From DAOUJI01 sp965197415 (GTDB lineage: Bacteria > Chloroflexota > Dehalococcoidia > Lucifugimonadales > JAGWBF01): DNA of 64,000 bases. Below, one piece after another: positions 55,444 to 64,000 of the stretch (the first letter of the stretch is position 1; every line of letters starts with the position of its first letter). Made by a program: the position numbers and the translations under genes. The stretch is from positions 2,232,001-2,296,000 of the forward strand of contig OZ240207.1 in NCBI GenBank assembly GCA_965197415.1. The letters run 5' to 3'. Below the pieces are notes generated by a model. The model worked only from the letters and a program-made list of their open reading frames with translations, was not told where the DNA came from and ran no database searches.

Positions 55444-56623
55444 CTAACTCTGTGGTTGCATTGTTGGAGAGGGGATTTCGAAGATTTACAGCCCTCCCGT
55501 GGCGCTGCCATAGGGGCCGACGGCCCTTGAACTGGCCCTGCCGGGGGGATTCACCCCTCCCAACCTTGATTTTGGACGCAGTGCGCCCCTGATCACGCTG
55601 CTGCTCGTTGCTCGCTTATCATCAAGTTGGCCAGCCCCAGCAGCGCCATCAGCCGTTGGGTGTTCTTGGCCAACCCCCGGTAGCGCACCTTGGCGTAGCC
55701 AAAGCGCCGCTTGACGTACAGGAAGGGATGCTCCACTTTGGCCCTGACCGACGCCTTGAGCTTCTCCGCCAACTCCTCAGGGCTGCCGGGATCCAGCTTC
55801 CGGCGTTGGCCGGGCCTCATCGCCACCCGCCACTCCACCTCCAGGCCCCGATTCTCCGGTCGTTTATGGACCCCCAGATACCCCGCATCCCCCCACACCT
55901 GCCTCTCTCCCCCGTGCAGCAGCCGGTGGGCTTCCGTCACGTCGTGCACGTTGGCCGGTGTGGTGGTCACGCTGTGCACCACCCCAGTATCCGCATCCAC
56001 CCCGATGTGCGCTTTCATTCCGAAATGCCACTGGTTGCCCTTCTTCACCTGGCGCATCTCGGAGTCCCGCTCCCCGGCCCGGTTCTTCGTCGACGACGGC
56101 GCCTCGATGATGCTGGCGTCCACTATCGTCCCCTCACGCAGCCGAAGCCCCTGGGACTCCAGATGACCCTTGATCTCCTCGAACACTCCCTTGCCCAACT
56201 CGTGCTCCTCCAACAGATGGCGGAAGTTCAGGATCGTAGTCTCGTCGGGCAGCGGTTCCCGCAGCTTCAGGCCCACGAACCTCCGCACCGACTCAGCCTC
56301 GTATAGCAGGTCCTCCATGCCAGGGTCGCTCGCATTGTAGAACAGCTGCACGCAGTGAATCCGCAGCATCGCCGACAACCGGTAGGCAGGGCGCCCGCGT
56401 CCTCCCTTATGGTAGAAGGGACGGATGCGCTCTTCCAGTCTTGTCCACGGGATCAGCCCGTCCATGCGCTCAAGGAATATCTCCCTGCGGGTCTTTCGCT
56501 TTTTGCTCTCGTATTCCACATCCGCGAATGTCGGCTGGTCTATCATCTCTTCACTCCCGCCTTCACCACTCTACTCTCCCACTATTATAATGCCTCAACC
56601 CCACGGACTTGTTCAGAGTATCC
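55424..56623 (-). mobile_element. IS5-family insertion sequence with TTAG target duplication
   Basis: 1200 bp. Ends ggaacctctgagcaa (55424) and the complement of ttgttcagagtatcc (to 56623) form an imperfect inverted repeat. TTAG flanks both sides (55420-55423 and 56624-56627), a 4-bp target duplication as expected for IS5 elements. The insertion lies in an HD-domain gene. Confidence 0.88.
55593..56546 (-). CDS. IS5-family transposase
   Basis: A 317-residue DDE transposase, apparently intact. N-terminal DUF772-type region (YRLSAMLRIHCVQLFYNASD, EPLPDETTILNFRHLLEEH), then first Asp in EGTIVDASIIEAPSS, second Asp in VWGDAGYLG, and the C-terminal YREK-like region (KVEHPFLYVKRRFGYAKVRY). It occupies nearly the whole element. 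The ATG is preceded by gggagtgaagag. Confidence 0.9.
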   Translation of the reverse strand: MIDQPTFADVEYESKKRKTRREIFLERMDGLIPWTRLEERIRPFYHKGGRGRPAYRLSAMLRIHCVQLFYNASDPGMEDLLYEAESVRRFVGLKLREPLPDETTILNFRHLLEEHELGKGVFEEIKGHLESQGLRLREGTIVDASIIEAPSSTKNRAGERDSEMRQVKKGNQWHFGMKAHIGVDADTGVVHSVTTTPANVHDVTEAHRLLHGGERQVWGDAGYLGVHKRPENRGLEVEWRVAMRPGQRRKLDPGSPEELAEKLKASVRAKVEHPFLYVKRRFGYAKVRYRGLAKNTQRLMALLGLANLMISEQRAAA

Positions 56624-57272
56624 TTAGAATACGGTCAAGGTCAAAAGTACCGTATTGTACTCCACAGTAGTGAGAATCCCTTAGCAGATAGTCCATCTTA
56701 TCGACGTCCCATGGACTTGAGATTAATTCCTGCACGAATCCCGCCGGCATTGTAGCTTCACTAACTACCAGACCTGCCACATCCAATTTGCTGATACTAT
56801 GTTTCCGACATTCCGGGTCTGAATCGATAATCTCGCCGATTGCAGAATTTCGTATGATTTCTGCTCCGTGGCCTTCATGCTTGTCGCCTTCTGGAAATAG
56901 CCTAGATTCCCCCGTGTGAGAAAAGGGGGCGTGACCAATGTCGTGGAGCAACCCCGCCAGCCTTGCCAGTAGTACCAATCGGCGTTTCTCTTTCTCTGAC
57001 TCTTGCGGTGACCATTGTAAAGTGTCCTGCACTAAATCAAGATTATTGCGAATCAAGTTCGCTACGGCGATCCCTGCTAAATGCATTACGCCGATTGCAT
57101 CCCCAAACCGACTGTGCTCCGCACCAGGATAGACGTAGTGGGTTAGTCCTAGCGGATGGATTCGACGGAGTCGTTGAAATTCAATCGTGTCGATTATTCG
57201 GCGTTCATGTTGGTAAACGTCGACGAATCCATGGATAGAGTCCCTGAATTCGGTCACATTACTGGTAGTCAT
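56613..57272 (-). pseudogene. HD-domain phosphohydrolase truncated by IS5
   Basis: About 215 residues of an HD-superfamily hydrolase of the dGTPase/SAMHD1-like (YdhJ) type. RLRRIHPLGLTHYVYPGAEHSRF precedes the HD motif in LLHDIGHAPFSHTGE, and DVDKMDYLLRDS is the later metal/phosphate segment. The frame enters the IS5 end after RILR and stops there at 56613; relatives continue for ~150 residues or more, so the C-terminal part is lost. The start is uncertain: ATG at 57272 (TTSNVTEFRD) or a TTG at 57344; neither has a clear ribosome site. Confidence 0.8.
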
Positions 57273-57344
57273 GTCTGAATTAAGCGTAGCATATTCGAGT
57301 AGTCCGTTATAACCAGAGCATGTCACAGGTTTTGACTTCTTCAA

Positions 57345-58248
57345 TGATAGACGGTAATAACGCAGTAAACTGCGGTCATGTGTCTATGCGCTTCTGTTGA
57401 GCCCTGTCTATACACATCGTCCCTGGTCTAGAGGCAATCGTCACAGACACGACGAGCGGACCCTCAGAGCTACGCCTTAGCTGAGACAGAGATGGAATGC
57501 CAACGAAACCACCTATATTTTCATATCAGACGTAACTTCCAGCATCGGTCAGCACGACGATGCAAGTACCAGTTTGTAGTCGTTCGCGGCGAGGTGCCTT
57601 CAGCAAACAAGCAATATCGATAGTAGAAAATGGTGGAAGGGGGACTCGAATTTAGCTTGAAAAAGGCGGAATTTAGACATCGCTTCCCACACCTCTTACC
57701 ACATCATTGATCATATCGTTGGGTTCGAGTCCAACTAAGTGGGCCGACGTGTACTGAAGCTAGCGCCATCTTTGAGATGTGGCTGGGGTCTCTGTAAACC
57801 TGCCGGGACCCTCGTCCAAGCGCTATAGTGCGACAGAGTGGAGGAACAAGGACTGTCAAGGAGCAGATGGGCGGACGGAAATTTGTGTTGAGGGGTTTGG
57901 TCGACGTGGCCTCAGAATGGACAGCCCGGGCAACTGCGTTCAACCTCCGCACCTTCTGGAGGGCGCGGCGCTCTCGTCCCTTCACTTTCTTGCCCAGAGG
58001 CCCACGCCTTATCCTTTTTCCTGAACTATACTAACGTCGGATCAACTACCCTCCCCTATTGATCCACTAACACGTCTAATTCCACACGACGCGGCTGTTC
58101 GGCACACCATCCTTGTATATTCAGTCCTCCCTATTTCAACCCTCCCTTTCTTGGCACCGGCTCAGTACAGTAAGCTCAGGCCCCAGCTTTTGCAACTAGT
58201 GTTTCACAATTCCAGCCCTGCTCTAACTCATACGGAGCAAGCTGGGGA
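57345..58248. other. Gene-free stretch, ~900 bp
   Basis: No gene supported. At 57631-57650 the minus strand reads like a tRNA 3' end (ttcgagtccccc then ttccacca), but no full tRNA surrounds it; a second ggttcgagtcc lies at 57722. The GC content is lower than in neighbouring genes. Confidence 0.4.
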
Positions 58249-59884
58249 CTACCTGCTATAGCCCGAAGGTCGCACCGCCTCCCGTGAATTATGTGTGATG
58301 TGCTCCAGCAGGAAGGCCAAGTCCCGATAGGCCCCCAGGTTCCCCAAGCTCCCTTCCAACGATCGGACCTGCTCCAGCAGAGAGAGCAACTCCTGGTGCA
58401 CAGATAGGCTGGAGGAATCGACGAAGGGAAGGCTGCTGTACCGATCTCCCGACAGAGCAATCAACGCCCCTAGCCGCAGCAGGGAGTCGTCGACTGCCGC
58501 AAACTCGATGTTGTCCTGAACGGTGATGCTGGCGTGTTGACGGTTAGACTCCCCAGTGGAGGGCGTCACCCAACGCAACTCCACGTCGCCGAGGTTTAGG
58601 GGTCCGGCGAACCACGGGTCCTTCAGTTCCAACTCGTAAAAGACCGTAGTGGCCGCTCCCGCAGGTATTTCTGCAAACTCCCTCCGGGCCTGTGTGAAGG
58701 ACTCATCAGAGGTGACGCGGTTCTCGTAACCCACAATGCGCCACGTCTCGACCACGTCGGGGTCCCAGGTCACCTGGGCACGGGTCTGGTCGGCGAAGGG
58801 TATGGACAGGGCCAGCCAGTTCTCCCGGCTGAAGGTGGCCCTTGCCTGACCAACGTCCGTAAGGTAGCGATACCAACCGTTGCCATGCTGAGCCAATTGC
58901 TCTAGGAGATAATCGTTGAAGTTCTCGATGCCCACTCCGATGGTGATGAGGCGCAACGGGTTGCTGCTGTCATAGTCACCGGCGCTCTCCAGGATGGCGA
59001 AAGGATCGGTGGCGTCCACGTTGGCGACGCCGTCTGACATCAGTATGATGTAGTTGTAGGCGTTGGGGTTTTCACGCCGGGCCCAGTCAGCCAACTGCAC
59101 GCCCCTATCGAGTCCGGCCTGCACGTTAGTGGTGTGGGTTGGTTGGAGACGTCCGATAGAACGTGCCACGTCAGGGTTGTCTGGGCGCCGATGCTCAACG
59201 GTGTACTCCCTAAGAACGTCATTGCTGAAGTGGACTACGGCGATGCGGTCATGGTCTCTGAGGCTGAGCCTGATGCTCTCCGCAGCCTCCCTGGCAATGT
59301 CTACGCGGTTTCCCTGGCTCATAGAGCCCGAGGCGTCCAACACCAGCGTGACATTTACAGGGGTGGCGTCGTAGTCGATCTCAGGAGCTTGGAAGGCGAT
59401 GCGAGCCAAGTGCGTTCGGCTGTACAGGGGATGGCTGACGATGTCGGAGGAGACGGCGAAGCTGTCGCTGCGTCGGGGTGGATTGTAGCCGTAGTCGAAG
59501 GCGTTGATCCACTCCTCGGCCCTAACTGAGTCGGGTTCCACCTCGTACCCTGACCGGGCCCAGTTCAATGCCAGGTAATAGGACGTGCGATCCGTATCTA
59601 GGCTGAAGGTGGAAACATTGTCAACGGACGCGGAGACAAACCGCTGCCTCACATAGTCCTGGAAACTCGTGCTGGAAGGAGTGGATACCGGTGGGCGCGT
59701 AGCCCTCGGGGCCGCAGTAGGCCTCGGGGTCGCGGTGGCCTCTGCGACGGCCCTCTGAGTGGGAGGAGCACTTCTGGTAGCCTGTCTCTCCCGCTGCGGG
59801 GTACTAGTCGGGCCCTCCCCCGCATCCAGCAATTGTTAGTGAACCTATGATCGCCAACAAGACCATTGCCAGAAGCTTGAACAT
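58249..59884 (-). CDS. VWA-domain lipoprotein (YfbK-like), signal peptide out of frame
   Basis: The main frame encodes a ~190-residue VWA domain with the MIDAS motif DASGSMS, preceded by a Pro/Thr-rich linker and the VWA-N region (SFQDYVRQRFVSASVDN, TDRTSYYLALNWARSGY) and followed by a DUF3520-like C-terminal part (ALIALSGDRY, LRLGALIALS). The ORF lacks its own signal. Directly upstream, in another frame, the ATG at 59884 (aaggag 8 bases before) reads MFKLLAMVLLAIIGSLTIAGC, a perfect lipoprotein signal. Removing one G from the G5 run (59817-59821) joins them as LTIAGCGEGPTSTPQ. So the gene is a surface lipoprotein that is frameshifted in this sequence, by mutation, phase variation or sequence error. 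Confidence 0.8.
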
Positions 59885-60012
59885 CTTCATCTCTCCTTAG
59901 CCGAGCTGGCCCCCATCCGCAGGGCCGCCCCGGCAACCGCCAACAACGCCTACGCTTTCCTGACCAATGCTCATCCCCTGCTTATGCCCTCCAAGCCCCG
60001 ACCGCCATCGAA

Positions 60013-63000
60013 TCAGCCAGCTAAGTAAACAGTGATGACTGCTATCACCTCTTCCTTGCTGATGACATCATTGAAGTAGTCGACGACCGCCGCGACGGCC
60101 TCGTCCCGGTCAATGGCCCCGTTGTCGTCCCGGTCATACCGGCCAACCAAGCCCGACAACCCCACGTTGGTGACGTTGACCGTCACTACCATGGCGTCGC
60201 TGTGACCCCGACCGTCCGCCACGCGTGCGGTCAGGGTGTAGCTGGTCTTGGTCTCGTAGTCCAGGGCGGCCTTGGTCCGCAACTGGCCCGTCGCTGCGTC
60301 AATGTCGAAAGACCCGGCGTCTTCACCCTCCAGGGTGTAGGTCAGCGTGTCGCCCCGGTCCGGGTCGACGGCCTCCAGCGGCGCGCCGATGTCCTGGCCC
60401 GCCGCCGTGTTCTCGGCCACGGAGCGCGTGGTGGCGGCGCCCTCGTTGAACGAAGGCGGCCTTGCGGAAGAGGCAGCGGTCACTGTTATGGTCACCTCGA
60501 TGGTCGCGTCCGAGGCGGTGGACTCGTTGTAGCCGCCGTCGAAGCCGTCGTGGACGGACACCGTCACTTCGTAGGTGTTGTCACCGTCCGGGTCCGGGTC
60601 GTAGACGAGGACCTCCCTCGTCCGGATCTGGCCGGTGGCTGCATCGATGTCGAAGGCATCGGCGTCCGCTCCACCGAGTGAGTAGATGAGGACGTCGTCC
60701 CGGTCGGCATCGGTTGCTCTCACGGATGCGCCGACGTGTCGGCCCGCCGACGTCCCTTGCCCGACTCTGCGGGTAGTCGGCGCGGTCTCCCTGAACTCGG
60801 GTGCGGTGTTCGCCGTGGGCCTGACGTCGCGGACAGACGTCGACAGCACAGCCTTAGCCGTCTTGTTGCTGCCCCTGCGGTCCTCGTAGGAGGCGGTGGC
60901 ACGCAGGTACTGGTTGAGGTCGTCGACGCCCGCCGTATAGCTGCTTGACGTTTCGCCCGTGATGTCCGTCCAACCGCTCCTGCCGTTGCGGGACCGCGCC
61001 CATTGCCAGGTCGTGTCGGTGACGCCGCCGTCGTTGTCGGTCAGGTCGGCGTTGAACTGTGTCTGCGTGTCCACCCAACCCCGAGGCGGGGAGATGGTCA
61101 CGACACCCTCTTCCTCCACGTCCGTCACAGTGACTGTCACGGAGAGCGACCCCGACAGGTTGCCTCCCTCGTCGTCGTCGGTGGAGGTGATGGCAACTGT
61201 GTAGCTCGTGCCCTGCTCGAAGCTGGGCGGTGTGCGGAAGTAGAGCTGGCCCCGCTGCGAGATCCAGAAGTCGTTGTTGTCCACCGTCCACGTGAGCGTG
61301 TCGCGCTCCGGGTCGGCCGCCGTGTATCTCGCCACCTCATTGCTGCCGTTCTCCACGAAGGAGGGGGCTGTGTTGCCCGTGACCACCGGCGCCTCGTTGA
61401 CGTTCGTCACGGTGATGGTCACGTTCTGCCTGTCGTCGATGGCGTCCATGTCGTCGTCGCCGTTCTCGTCCCTGCCGTCGGTTACTTCCACGGTGACGCG
61501 GTACGTCCGCTTGCCCTCGAAGTCGAGTTGCACACCCGACGCCACCCGCAGTTGTCCCGTGCTGCCGTCGATTGTGAACGAAGCTGCGTTCGTCCCGCTC
61601 AATGAGTAGGCAAGCGGGTCGTTGACCGCCGAGTCGCCGGCGTTCAGGTCGGCAGCCTCCACGGGGGCCCCGATTGCCGTGCCGCCCGCGGAGTTCTCCT
61701 CCACTTCGCGCCGGCCGTTCTCCGTCGACGGGAACGACGGCGCCGAGTTCACCGGCGGCGGAGGGTCGGCGACGCGCCGCGATACGGCGTTGGCTGTCTT
61801 GTTCGGGCCATGGCCGTCGGTGTACGACGCCGTGGCACGAACGTAGTTGCCCTTGTCCTCCTCCAGCGTAGGCGTGTAGGTGGAACTGGTTGCGCCCCCG
61901 ATGTTCACCCAGTCTGTCCTGCCGTTCGGCGAGCGCGCCCACTGCCAGGTGACGTTGGCGGCTCCGTCGTCGTCTTCGAGCGCCGCCATCACCGGGACGC
62001 GAGCCTGAATTGTCCCAGTGTCCGTGGTGAGCGTGATAGTCCCCACCTCTTCCACGTTGGTGACGTTGACCGTCACCTCCATGGCGTCGCTGCGACCCCG
62101 ACCGTCCGCCACGCGTGCGGTCAGGGTGTAGCTGGTCTTGGTCTCGTAGTCGAGGGCGGCCTTGGTCCGCAACTGGCCCGTCGCTGCGTCAATGTCGAAA
62201 GACGCGGCGTCTTCACCCTCCAGGGTGTAGGTCAGCGTGTCGCCCCGGTCCGGGTCGACGGCCTTCAGCGGCTCACCGATGTCCTGGCCCTCCTCCGTGT
62301 TCTCGGCCACTGTGCGCGAGGCCGCGACGCCCTCGTTGAACGACGGCGACCGGTTCGAAGGCACGCCTCCACCGCCTCCGCCTCCACCCCCGCCTCCACC
62401 GCCTCCACCGCCGCCTCCCGGCGGAGGCGGCCGCCGCTGGGCAACCGCCGTCACGGTGATGGTCACCTCGATGGTGGCGTCCGAGGCGTCAGACGGGCTG
62501 TAGCCGCCGTCGAAGCCGTCGTGGACGGACACCGTCACTTCGTAGGTGTTGTCACCGTCCGGGTCCGGGTCGTAGACAAGGACGGCCCTCGTGCGGATCT
62601 GGCCCGTGGCCGGGTCGATGTCGAAGGCAGCGCCGTCCGTCCCGCTCAGCGAGAAGGTCAGGACGTCGCCCTGGTCGGAATCGGTGGCTCTGACACGCGA
62701 GCCGACGTTCCGGCCTGGCGCCGTGCCCGAAGAAACTCTGCGGGTTGCCGGCGCGGTCTCTGTGAACTCCGGGGCGGTGTTCGCCGCGGGCCTGACGTCG
62801 CGGACAGGCGTAGACAGCACAGCCTTAGCCGTCTTGTTGCTGCCCCTGCGGTCCTCGTAGGAGGCGGTGGCACGCAGGTACTGGTTGAGGTCGTCGTTGC
62901 CCGCCGTATAGCTGCTTGACGTTTCGCCCGCGATGTCCGTCCAACCGCTCCTGCCGTTGCGGGACCGCGCCCATTGCCAGGTCGTGCCGGTGACGCCGCC

Positions 63001-64000
63001 GTCGTTGTCGGTCAGGTCGGCGAAGAACTGTGTCGGAACGTCCACCCAGCCTCGCGGCGGGGAGATGACTACCGCTCCCTCTTCCTCCACGTCCGTCACG
63101 GTGACCGTCACGTTGAGCGAACCTGACAGGCTGGCGTCTTCGTCGTCGTCAGTGGCAGTAACGGAAAACGTAGTCTGGTCCTCGAAGCTTGGCGGCGTGG
63201 AGAAATAGAGTCGGCCCCGGTCCGAGATCCAGAAGTCGTCGCCGCTGACCGTCCAGGTGAGCGTGTCGCGCTCCGGGTCGGCCGCCGTGTATCTCGCCAC
63301 CTCATTGCTGCCGTTCTCCACGAAGGAGGGGGCTGCGTTGCCCGTGACCACCGGCGCCTCGTTGACGTTCGTCACGGTGATGGTCACGTTCTGCCTGTCG
63401 TCGATGGCGTCCATGTCGTCGTCGCCGTTCTGGTCCCTGCCGTCGGTTACTTCCACGGTGACACGGTACGTCCGCTTGCCCTCGTAGTCCAGCGTCGCGT
63501 CCTGCGCCAGCCTGATCTGGCCGGTGCCCACATCGATCGTGAACGAGGCTGCGTCCGTCCCGGTCAGCGAGTAGGCAAGCGGGTCGTTGACCGCCGAGTC
63601 GCCGGCGTTCAGGTCGGTAGCCTCCACCGGGGTTCCGACAGCCGAGCCGCCCGCGGAATTCTCCTCCACTTCGCGCCGCCCGTCCTCCGTCGATGGGAAC
63701 ACGGGCTCCGAGTTCACCGGCGGCGGGTCGCCCACGCGCCGCGATACGGCGTTGGCGGTCTTGTTCAGGCCGTGGCCGTCCGTGTACGACGCCGTCGCGC
63801 GGATGTAGTTGCCTCGGTCCTCCTCCAGCGTTGGCGTGTACGCGGCTAAGGTGGCGCCCTGGATGTTGACCCAGAGGGTCCTGCCGTTGGGCGACCGCGC
63901 CCACTGCCAGGTGACGCCGGTGGGAATGTCGTCGTCCTCGAGCGCCGCCGTCACCTCCGCGCGGGCCTGTATCGTCCCAGTGGGCGTGGTGAGCGTTACC
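60013..64000 (-). CDS. Giant cadherin-like repeat protein, 5' end outside window
   Basis: At least ~1328 residues; the frame stays open to the right edge (VTLTTPTGTIQARAEV upstream of the first Met). Repeats alternate between cadherin-like units (EVEENSAGG, DPLAYSLTGTDAASFTID, LDYEGKRTYRVTVEVTDGRD), short Ig-like units (TWQWARSPNGRTDWVNIGGA, TASYTDGHGPNKTANAVS), and a ~18-Gly linker before VPSNRSP. The protein ends with YDRDDNGAIDRDEAVAAVVDYF and the YLAG terminus, the EF-hand-like module also seen at 1-252. Calcium-dependent surface or matrix role is inference. A ~1.9-kb DNA block is repeated almost exactly, so copy number can vary. Confidence 0.85.
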   Translation of the reverse strand, partial: VTLTTPTGTIQARAEVTAALEDDDIPTGVTWQWARSPNGRTLWVNIQGATLAAYTPTLEEDRGNYIRATASYTDGHGLNKTANAVSRRVGDPPPVNSEPVFPSTEDGRREVEENSAGGSAVGTPVEATDLNAGDSAVNDPLAYSLTGTDAASFTIDVGTGQIRLAQDATLDYEGKRTYRVTVEVTDGRDQNGDDDMDAIDDRQNVTITVTNVNEAPVVTGNAAPSFVENGSNEVARYTAADPERDTLTWTVSGDDFWISDRGRLYFSTPPSFEDQTTFSVTATDDDEDASLSGSLNVTVTVTDVEEEGAVVISPPRGWVDVPTQFFADLTDNDGGVTGTTWQWARSRNGRSGWTDIAGETSSSYTAGNDDLNQYLRATASYEDRRGSNKTAKAVLSTPVRDVRPAANTAPEFTETAPATRRVSSGTAPGRNVGSRVRATDSDQGDVLTFSLSGTDGAAFDIDPATGQIRTRAVLVYDPDPDGDNTYEVTVSVHDGFDGGYSPSDASDATIEVTITVTAVAQRRPPPPGGGGGGGGGGGGGGGGGGVPSNRSPSFNEGVAASRTVAENTEEGQDIGEPLKAVDPDRGDTLTYTLEGEDAASFDIDAATGQLRTKAALDYETKTSYTLTARVADGRGRSDAMEVTVNVTNVEEVGTITLTTDTGTIQARVPVMAALEDDDGAANVTWQWARSPNGRTDWVNIGGATSSTYTPTLEEDKGNYVRATASYTDGHGPNKTANAVSRRVADPPPPVNSAPSFPSTENGRREVEENSAGGTAIGAPVEAADLNAGDSAVNDPLAYSLSGTNAASFTIDGSTGQLRVASGVQLDFEGKRTYRVTVEVTDGRDENGDDDMDAIDDRQNVTITVTNVNEAPVVTGNTAPSFVENGSNEVARYTAADPERDTLTWTVDNNDFWISQRGQLYFRTPPSFEQGTSYTVAITSTDDDEGGNLSGSLSVTVTVTDVEEEGVVTISPPRGWVDTQTQFNADLTDNDGGVTDTTWQWARSRNGRSGWTDITGETSSSYTAGVDDLNQYLRATASYEDRRGSNKTAKAVLSTSVRDVRPTANTAPEFRETAPTTRRVGQGTSAGRHVGASVRATDADRDDVLIYSLGGADADAFDIDAATGQIRTREVLVYDPDPDGDNTYEVTVSVHDGFDGGYNESTASDATIEVTITVTAASSARPPSFNEGAATTRSVAENTAAGQDIGAPLEAVDPDRGDTLTYTLEGEDAGSFDIDAATGQLRTKAALDYETKTSYTLTARVADGRGHSDAMVVTVNVTNVGLSGLVGRYDRDDNGAIDRDEAVAAVVDYFNDVISKEEVIAVITVYLAG
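62365..62426 (-). repeat. Poly-glycine coding tract
   Basis: On the minus strand a run of ~18 Gly codons (mainly GGT/GGA/GGC, written as ccncc repeats on +) preceded by PPPGG. Such a flexible linker separates the two large repeat blocks of the 60013-64000 protein; the simple repeat is prone to length change. Confidence 0.8.

Noticed and set aside
57631..57650. Right attachment site of the tRNA-Ala element
   Set aside because: The tRNA-like sequence is in inverted orientation and its acceptor part differs, so it cannot be the direct repeat expected from integration at tRNA-Ala.

Overview
The window reads as a chromosomal contig of a high-GC, free-living bacterium. The block dnaA, obg, nadD, pyrE, gyrB, the fmt, bL25 and surE genes, the style of the long secreted beta-repeat proteins and the one-polypeptide sensor/regulator all fit Chloroflexota (SAR202/Dehalococcoidia-like). 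This placement is inference from gene content; there is no rRNA in the window.

Layout. 1-4.5 kb: the start of a secreted EF-hand-like protein (minus strand, cut by the window edge), then a compact HK97-type capsid module (prohead protease, major capsid protein, unknown, head-tail connector, tail-completion protein) with no terminase, portal or tail genes. 4.6-24.6 kb: mostly ordinary host genes: a membrane protein with an internal duplication, a CysM-like cysteine synthase with a ThiF/MoeB-type activating enzyme, bL25, a DUF3800-like protein, fmt, dnaA, obg, nadD, pyrE, gyrB, an MFS transporter, a thioredoxin/NHL protein whose redox motif is interrupted by an in-frame TGA followed by a SECIS-like hairpin (probable selenoprotein), a GNAT, an aminotransferase, tRNA-Met, a Fic protein behind a duplicated 65-bp repeat, surE and tRNA-Ala(CGC).

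24.9-30.7 kb: a decayed integrative element beside the tRNA-Ala: a P4-type integrase broken by a 5-bp tandem duplication, AlpA and Xre-type regulators, a frameshifted PAPS-reductase-like gene, fragments of a second recombinase and of other genes, and several families of direct repeats. 30.7-38.0 kb: one 2415-residue secreted modular protein with a run of 11 C just upstream of its start. 38.7-42.2 kb: a two-component pair whose response regulator lacks the phospho-acceptor segment, and a spermidine-synthase-like protein. 42.2-57.3 kb: an IS-rich stretch (IS3, ISNCY-like, IS110, IS5 and remnants) in which recN, a lipoprotein and a GAF-PAS-kinase-receiver-wHTH protein survive, while an HD hydrolase has been truncated by an IS5 element with a visible target duplication. 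58.2-64 kb: a VWA lipoprotein whose signal peptide is one base out of frame, and a huge cadherin-like repeat protein that runs off the right edge and ends in the same EF-hand-like module as the protein at the left edge.

The strongest lead is the probable selenoprotein at 18714-20207. Other signals worth following are the receiver deletion at 39917-40492, the repeat-tract changes (25580-25594, 38016-38026, 59817-59821), the orphan capsid module and the duplicated repeat upstream of fic.
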